Shown here: positions 6,180-10,258 of the stretch, piece after piece
How the letters are laid out: every line of letters begins with the position of its first letter
Numbering within the stretch: the stretch's first letter is position 1
NCBI GenBank assembly: GCA_002432555.1
Contig: DJFO01000236.1
Coordinates: forward strand, 1,972-12,229
DNA from: Marinagarivorans sp. UBA5870
GTDB taxonomy: Bacteria; Pseudomonadota; Gammaproteobacteria; Pseudomonadales; Cellvibrionaceae
Length of the DNA: 10,258 bases
Reading direction: 5' to 3'
Made by a program: the position numbers and the translations under genes
Notes under the pieces: generated by a model
The model's database searches: none
What the model saw: only the letters and a program-made list of their open reading frames with translations
Told to the model about the DNA's origin: nothing

Positions 6180-8981
6180 ATGAGTGCTCGCCGATCATTG
6201 GTTCAGAACCGCAATTTGCCTTTTCGCCGCAACCCGCTTGCAACGCTTATTTTCGGTGCGGCGAGTCTTAGTGCCGCCGGCTTAAATTCCAGCTTGGCCA
6301 ACGCGCAGGAGGTCGTTGAACCCCTGCAGACCGTTGAAGAAGTGCTGGTGACCGGAGCCAAAATAACGACCACCGGCGTTGAAGTACTCGACAAGGTTTA
6401 CGACGTGCCCGTATCTCAGTCCATAGTGGCCGGCGATGTGCTCGACCGCGAGCTCGGTATGGATTACGAAGCGATTTCCAAACGTTTGGCAAACGTGACG
6501 TTCAACCAGAACAATACCCGTGGAGCCTCCCTCTCCATTCGCGGCGTGGGTAAACGCGCTTTTGCCGAAGTGCAGGACCCCAGCGTGCTGGTAGTGCAGG
6601 ACGGTGTGAGTTTTGGCCTTACGGCGCTGGGCAACTTCGATTTTTACGATGTGGAAACCGTGGAAGGGTTTCGTGGGCCGGTGGGCACCTGGGGTGGCAA
6701 GGGCGGCAGCTCGGGGGCGGTTTATGTCACTACCAAAAAACCCACATTTGAGCAGCAGTCGGACCTGTCCATCACCCTGGGCGACCGCCAAGCGATCATT
6801 ATTAAAGGCGCAAGCGGCGGACCTGTAATTGACGACGTGCTCGCCTGGCGCGGTTCCTTTGTGGTGGACAAAGGGCGCGGTTATTACGAAAACCGCTACA
6901 ACTACAACTCCACCATGTACGATAAAAACCGGCTAAGCGGCCGGGTGCAATTGTTGCTGACACCGAACGAAAGGTTCGAAGCGCGCTGGAGCCTCGATAC
7001 GGAATCCAAGGCGCCGCAGTTGCAAAACGGCCTCACCTTTTATCACAGCCAGCCGGAATTTTACGCCAACGGCCAACCGACCGACCCCACGGGCACCACC
7101 GCGCAAGCGAAGTTTGCCGGCTATTATTCCTATCCCAACCTCAATGATTTAAACCAGCGCACCTGGGTGCCGGCGCGCGACTGGTTTGTCGGTCGGGATT
7201 TTGGTGGCGATCTCTATACCTATGAAGATTACGTCTCCGGGGAGGAGCTCGAAAAAACCTATTTCAATCAGCTCGAAGGACAGACGGTATCCAACCGCGG
7301 CACCTCGGTCCAACTGGATTACGCGCTCGATAACAGCAAACTCACGTCGATCACTGCGGTACGCGAATATTCCTTTGACGCCCACAACGATGAAGGCACA
7401 CCCTTTGATATCAATATCGACGGCGGCGGCGGTGTTTATTACCGGCAATACAGCCAGGAATTTATCTGGGACGGCAGCACCAGCGATGCCTTTAAATACC
7501 GCACCGGGGTATTTTTCTTCCAAACGGACAATGATATAGGCTCTAAAACAGGTTGGGGTTCCGACGCGGGGGCCTGGTTTGCGTCGTCGAGCCAATACAA
7601 CCTCCTCGACCGTTATGCGGGCGTGAACCGCGGCGCGGGACGCGCGCTCCTGCAGGACAGCCTCGATAACGGGCGGCGCGACGGCCACACGTGGGTCAAT
7701 ACCCAAAGCAATGCCATTTTCGGCCAGATCAGCTGGGACTGGCACGAGGCCGCCGAATTGACCGCCGGCTTGCGGGTGGGCACCGAGGACCGCACCACCG
7801 CCGATTCGCTGCTCCTGGAGAACCACGGCTCCGGCCGGATCCTGAACCCTTCCTCCGTGCGCGGCATTCCCTTAGGCGGGTTCGATTCCGTTACCAACGG
7901 AAATTTGGGAACCAATATTCGTAACCCGGATGGCACGGTGACGCTGGTCAACAACAACTCCATCGAGCAGCTCAGTGTGGCAGACCAAGTCGCCAACCGA
8001 TATTTTGGAGTGCCGATTACCGATGTGCCCGGTGCGGCTTACAATACTTTGACGGCCGCGCAAAAGGCGCAGGTGGGGGCCGCCAAAGCGATTCGCGCCG
8101 CGCAGATCGGTCAGTTGGTCCCCTATGTCGAGAGCAATTACGAAGATACCCTCTACACCACACTGCTCAGCCAGAGTTACGAAATCGCCGAGGGTTTCAA
8201 GGTGTACGGCGCGTGGCAGTACGGGGAAAAATCCGGCACGGCATTTCACATCAATGGCGTACCCGAGGGCGTAAAACCGGAAAAAACCAACGCCTATGAA
8301 ATCGGCATAAAAACCTTCCTGTTCGACGATACTGTGACCCTCAACGCCAACTGGTTTTTGATGAACATCAAAGACTATCAGCAGGCGATTCGCACGGTGG
8401 ACGAATTTCAGACGCAGATCAACATTACCAACGGTCAAGCGCCGGACGTGGCCACTGCCTATATCACATCCCAGGGCAACGTGAACGAAGTCGAGGTGCA
8501 GGGGGTGGAATTTGACGGTACCTACACCGGCATTCCCAATCTCAGTTTGCGGTTTAGCGGTGCCTACAACGACGCCCACTATGAGGATTTCAAAAATTCA
8601 CCGAAACCGGCGGAACTCGCTTATCTGCCGGGCGCCTTTGTCGATCAAACCGGCAGCCGCCTGCCCGGCGCTGCCCTGTGGTCGATCAACGGCGGCGCGG
8701 AATACCGTATCCCAGTCTGGGGCACGGAATTTCATTCCAGCTTTAACACTTTTGTGTCGAGCAGTTATTTGAATGCGGACGACCTGTCGGCCTACAGCCG
8801 CGTGCCCGGGCACTCGCGCACGGACGCCGCCATAGGTTTTGGCGATCCGAACGAGGGCTTCGATATCAGCCTCGTGATCAAAAATGCCTTCGATAATAAA
8901 GCCCACGAAGTCGGCTGGGTGAGCTACAACCCATGGCCTTATCGGCGGTGGGTAGGCCTCACCTTTGCCACGACGTTTTAA
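6180..8981 (+). CDS. TonB-dependent outer-membrane receptor
   Basis: A 933-aa TonB-dependent receptor that should import a ligand across the outer membrane using energy from TonB-ExbBD. The signal peptide covers about 1-42 (basic n-region RRSLVQNRNLPFRR, hydrophobic PLATLIFGAASLSAAGL, likely cut at ANA-QE). TVEEVLVTGAK at 51-61 is the usual TonB-box-like start. The plug domain covers about 70-185 with LSIRGVGKRAF (R121-G124), the VQDGVSFG stretch and GGKGGSSGAVYVTTKKP at its end. The beta-barrel follows, rich in alternating aromatic residues and ending in Phe (LTFATTF). Length and order are normal and the frame is intact. AGGAAG (6170-6175) precedes the ATG closely. Substrate cannot be assigned: long-plug receptors of this type serve siderophores, sugars, vitamins or other compounds. 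The RND permease gene starts 36 bp after the stop, so the two are probably co-transcribed. Confidence 0.93.
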   Translation: MSARRSLVQNRNLPFRRNPLATLIFGAASLSAAGLNSSLANAQEVVEPLQTVEEVLVTGAKITTTGVEVLDKVYDVPVSQSIVAGDVLDRELGMDYEAISKRLANVTFNQNNTRGASLSIRGVGKRAFAEVQDPSVLVVQDGVSFGLTALGNFDFYDVETVEGFRGPVGTWGGKGGSSGAVYVTTKKPTFEQQSDLSITLGDRQAIIIKGASGGPVIDDVLAWRGSFVVDKGRGYYENRYNYNSTMYDKNRLSGRVQLLLTPNERFEARWSLDTESKAPQLQNGLTFYHSQPEFYANGQPTDPTGTTAQAKFAGYYSYPNLNDLNQRTWVPARDWFVGRDFGGDLYTYEDYVSGEELEKTYFNQLEGQTVSNRGTSVQLDYALDNSKLTSITAVREYSFDAHNDEGTPFDINIDGGGGVYYRQYSQEFIWDGSTSDAFKYRTGVFFFQTDNDIGSKTGWGSDAGAWFASSSQYNLLDRYAGVNRGAGRALLQDSLDNGRRDGHTWVNTQSNAIFGQISWDWHEAAELTAGLRVGTEDRTTADSLLLENHGSGRILNPSSVRGIPLGGFDSVTNGNLGTNIRNPDGTVTLVNNNSIEQLSVADQVANRYFGVPITDVPGAAYNTLTAAQKAQVGAAKAIRAAQIGQLVPYVESNYEDTLYTTLLSQSYEIAEGFKVYGAWQYGEKSGTAFHINGVPEGVKPEKTNAYEIGIKTFLFDDTVTLNANWFLMNIKDYQQAIRTVDEFQTQINITNGQAPDVATAYITSQGNVNEVEVQGVEFDGTYTGIPNLSLRFSGAYNDAHYEDFKNSPKPAELAYLPGAFVDQTGSRLPGAALWSINGGAEYRIPVWGTEFHSSFNTFVSSSYLNADDLSAYSRVPGHSRTDAAIGFGDPNEGFDISLVIKNAFDNKAHEVGWVSYNPWPYRRWVGLTFATTF

Positions 8982-9017
8982 TTTCTTTCATTAAAGGGGG
9001 TACACTAAAACCAAAAT

Positions 9018-10258
9018 ATGTGGATTGTCGAACTTGCCCTGCGCCGCCCCTATACTTTTATAGTGGCGGCGTTGCTTATTGTACTGGCCACACCCTACGT
9101 GCTCGGCCGCATGACCACCAACGTTTTTCCGGCCATCGATATTCCTGTGGTGGCCCAATTGTGGGAGTACCGCGGCCTCACTGCTAAGGAAATGTCGGAC
9201 CGCATCACCGGCCCCGCCGAACGCGAACTCGGCCAGGCGGTGGACGATATCGCCTATACGGAGTCCCTCGCCCTGGCGGGCCTGGGACTGGTCAAGGTGT
9301 ATTTTCAGCCGGGGACCGATATCAACGCGGCTATGACTCAGGCAACCATGAGCGCCAACGGCGCGGCGCGGTTCATGCCGCCCGGCACCCAGCCCGGGCG
9401 GGTGCGGCGTTATTCGGCGTCAGAGCTGCCCGTCATTCAGCTCGGCATGTCGAGCACCACGTTATCCGATATCGAAATTGCGGACGCCGCCAATACCGCC
9501 TTGCGGCCGATTATTTCCAGCAAAAAAGGGCTTTCCCTTACCGCGCCCTACGGCGCGCGACGGCGCCAGGTTTCGGTCGATCTCGACACGGCAGCCCTGC
9601 TCGCCCACGGGGTGACGCCGGCGGAACTGGTGAACGCCATGGGCCGCCAGAATTTGGTACTGCCCACCGGCACCATGAAAATTGGCGCGCAGGATTTTGA
9701 TATCAAGCTCAACGGCAATATTCCAAGTCTGGCGGAGATCGGCAATATTCCCGTGCGCACCTATCCGAACGGCCGCACCCTCTTAGTAAAAGACTTGGCG
9801 AATGTGCGCGACGGTTACGACCCCTCCACCACCATCGCCCGCCAGAACGGCGCGCGCAGCGTGCTCAATTCGGTGCTCGCCTACGGCGGAGTCTCCACCA
9901 TAGAGGCCGTGGACCACGTGAAAAATTCCATTTCGGATATTCTCGCCAGCATGCCTGAGGGCCTCGACATCAAGCTGATGTTCGACCAGTCGATATTCGT
10001 GCGCGCCGCCATCAGCAATGTGCTGCACGAGGGGCTTATCGCCGCCTCGCTGACGGCCGCCATGATTCTGCTGTTTCTCGGTAACTGGCGCAGCACCTGT
10101 ATTATTGCGGTTTCCATTCCGCTGGCGATCATGAGCTCACTGATTGCACTTTATTTACTCGGCCAGACCATCAATTTGATGACCCTCGGCGGTCTGGCGC
10201 TGGCGGTCGGCATCCTGGTCGACGACGCCACCGTGACCATCGAGAACATCAACTGGCA
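9018..10258 (+). CDS. RND-family transporter permease (AcrB/MdtB type), incomplete at right edge
   Basis: The N-terminal 413 residues of an inner-membrane RND permease, a proton-driven pump of about 1,000 residues that works with a membrane fusion protein and an outer-membrane channel. Visible parts: the cytoplasmic start MWIVELALRRPYTF, TM1 at about 13-30, the first periplasmic porter half (about 31-335, with VFPAIDIPVV, PPGTQPGRVRRYSASELPV and KDLANVRDGYDP), TM2 at about 340-356, TM3 at about 362-381, and TM4 at about 388-408 with the proton-relay pair D402-D403 in GILVDDATVTIENIN. Both relay Asp are present, so the pump is likely active. The start codon is fixed by an in-frame stop at 9006-9008. 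The only Shine-Dalgarno-like run, GGGGG at 8996-9000, lies 17 nt upstream, which is unusually far. No fusion-protein gene precedes it; it directly follows a receptor gene. Drug, metal or other substrate is unknown. Confidence 0.93.
   Translation, partial: MWIVELALRRPYTFIVAALLIVLATPYVLGRMTTNVFPAIDIPVVAQLWEYRGLTAKEMSDRITGPAERELGQAVDDIAYTESLALAGLGLVKVYFQPGTDINAAMTQATMSANGAARFMPPGTQPGRVRRYSASELPVIQLGMSSTTLSDIEIADAANTALRPIISSKKGLSLTAPYGARRRQVSVDLDTAALLAHGVTPAELVNAMGRQNLVLPTGTMKIGAQDFDIKLNGNIPSLAEIGNIPVRTYPNGRTLLVKDLANVRDGYDPSTTIARQNGARSVLNSVLAYGGVSTIEAVDHVKNSISDILASMPEGLDIKLMFDQSIFVRAAISNVLHEGLIAASLTAAMILLFLGNWRSTCIIAVSIPLAIMSSLIALYLLGQTINLMTLGGLALAVGILVDDATVTIENINW

Noticed and set aside
7149..7826. 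225-codon minus-strand open frame (and a similar one at 7872-8579)
   Set aside because: Antisense shadows of the second receptor's barrel; typical of GC-rich coding DNA.

Overview
The window looks like chromosomal DNA of a Gram-negative, GC-rich proteobacterium. Two complete TonB-dependent outer-membrane receptors, an RND inner-membrane pump and an RhlE-type RNA helicase closely resembling the gammaproteobacterial protein point to a gammaproteobacterium. Receptor-rich Cellvibrio- or Halieaceae-like marine or soil groups would fit, but the genus cannot be fixed from this sequence. No tRNA, rRNA, CRISPR array, insertion sequence or phage gene is visible.

Layout. Positions 1-911 (minus) hold most of rhlE, which runs off the left edge. 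Positions 912-1293 are a gene-free gap. Positions 1294-4635 (minus) hold a two-gene unit: a small exported DUF6152-family protein (4204-4635), then 48 bp later a 953-aa TonB-dependent receptor starting at TTG. This receptor carries an extra N-terminal periplasmic domain of about 230 residues and a Pro/Ala repeat linker. Positions 4636-5246 are a divergent intergenic region containing an operator-like dyad, and the genes on its two sides have similar leaders. On the plus strand follow an exported GlcG/HbpS-family (DUF336) protein (5247-5777), a 402-bp gap with dyads and a likely promoter, a second 933-aa TonB-dependent receptor (6180-8981) and, 36 bp later, an RND-family permease (9018 to the right edge, incomplete).

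How the genes may work together. Apart from rhlE, every gene encodes an envelope or exported protein: two outer-membrane gated channels, two small periplasmic proteins and one proton-driven pump. This suggests a locus that handles one class of small molecule, with uptake by the receptors, periplasmic binding or processing by the DUF6152, N-terminal-domain and GlcG-like proteins, and efflux by the RND permease. The substrate cannot be read from the sequence. The most unusual element is the receptor at 1294-4155: its N-terminal domain resembles a family I know as a stand-alone exported protein often found near DUF6152 genes, and here it is fused to an outer-membrane receptor.
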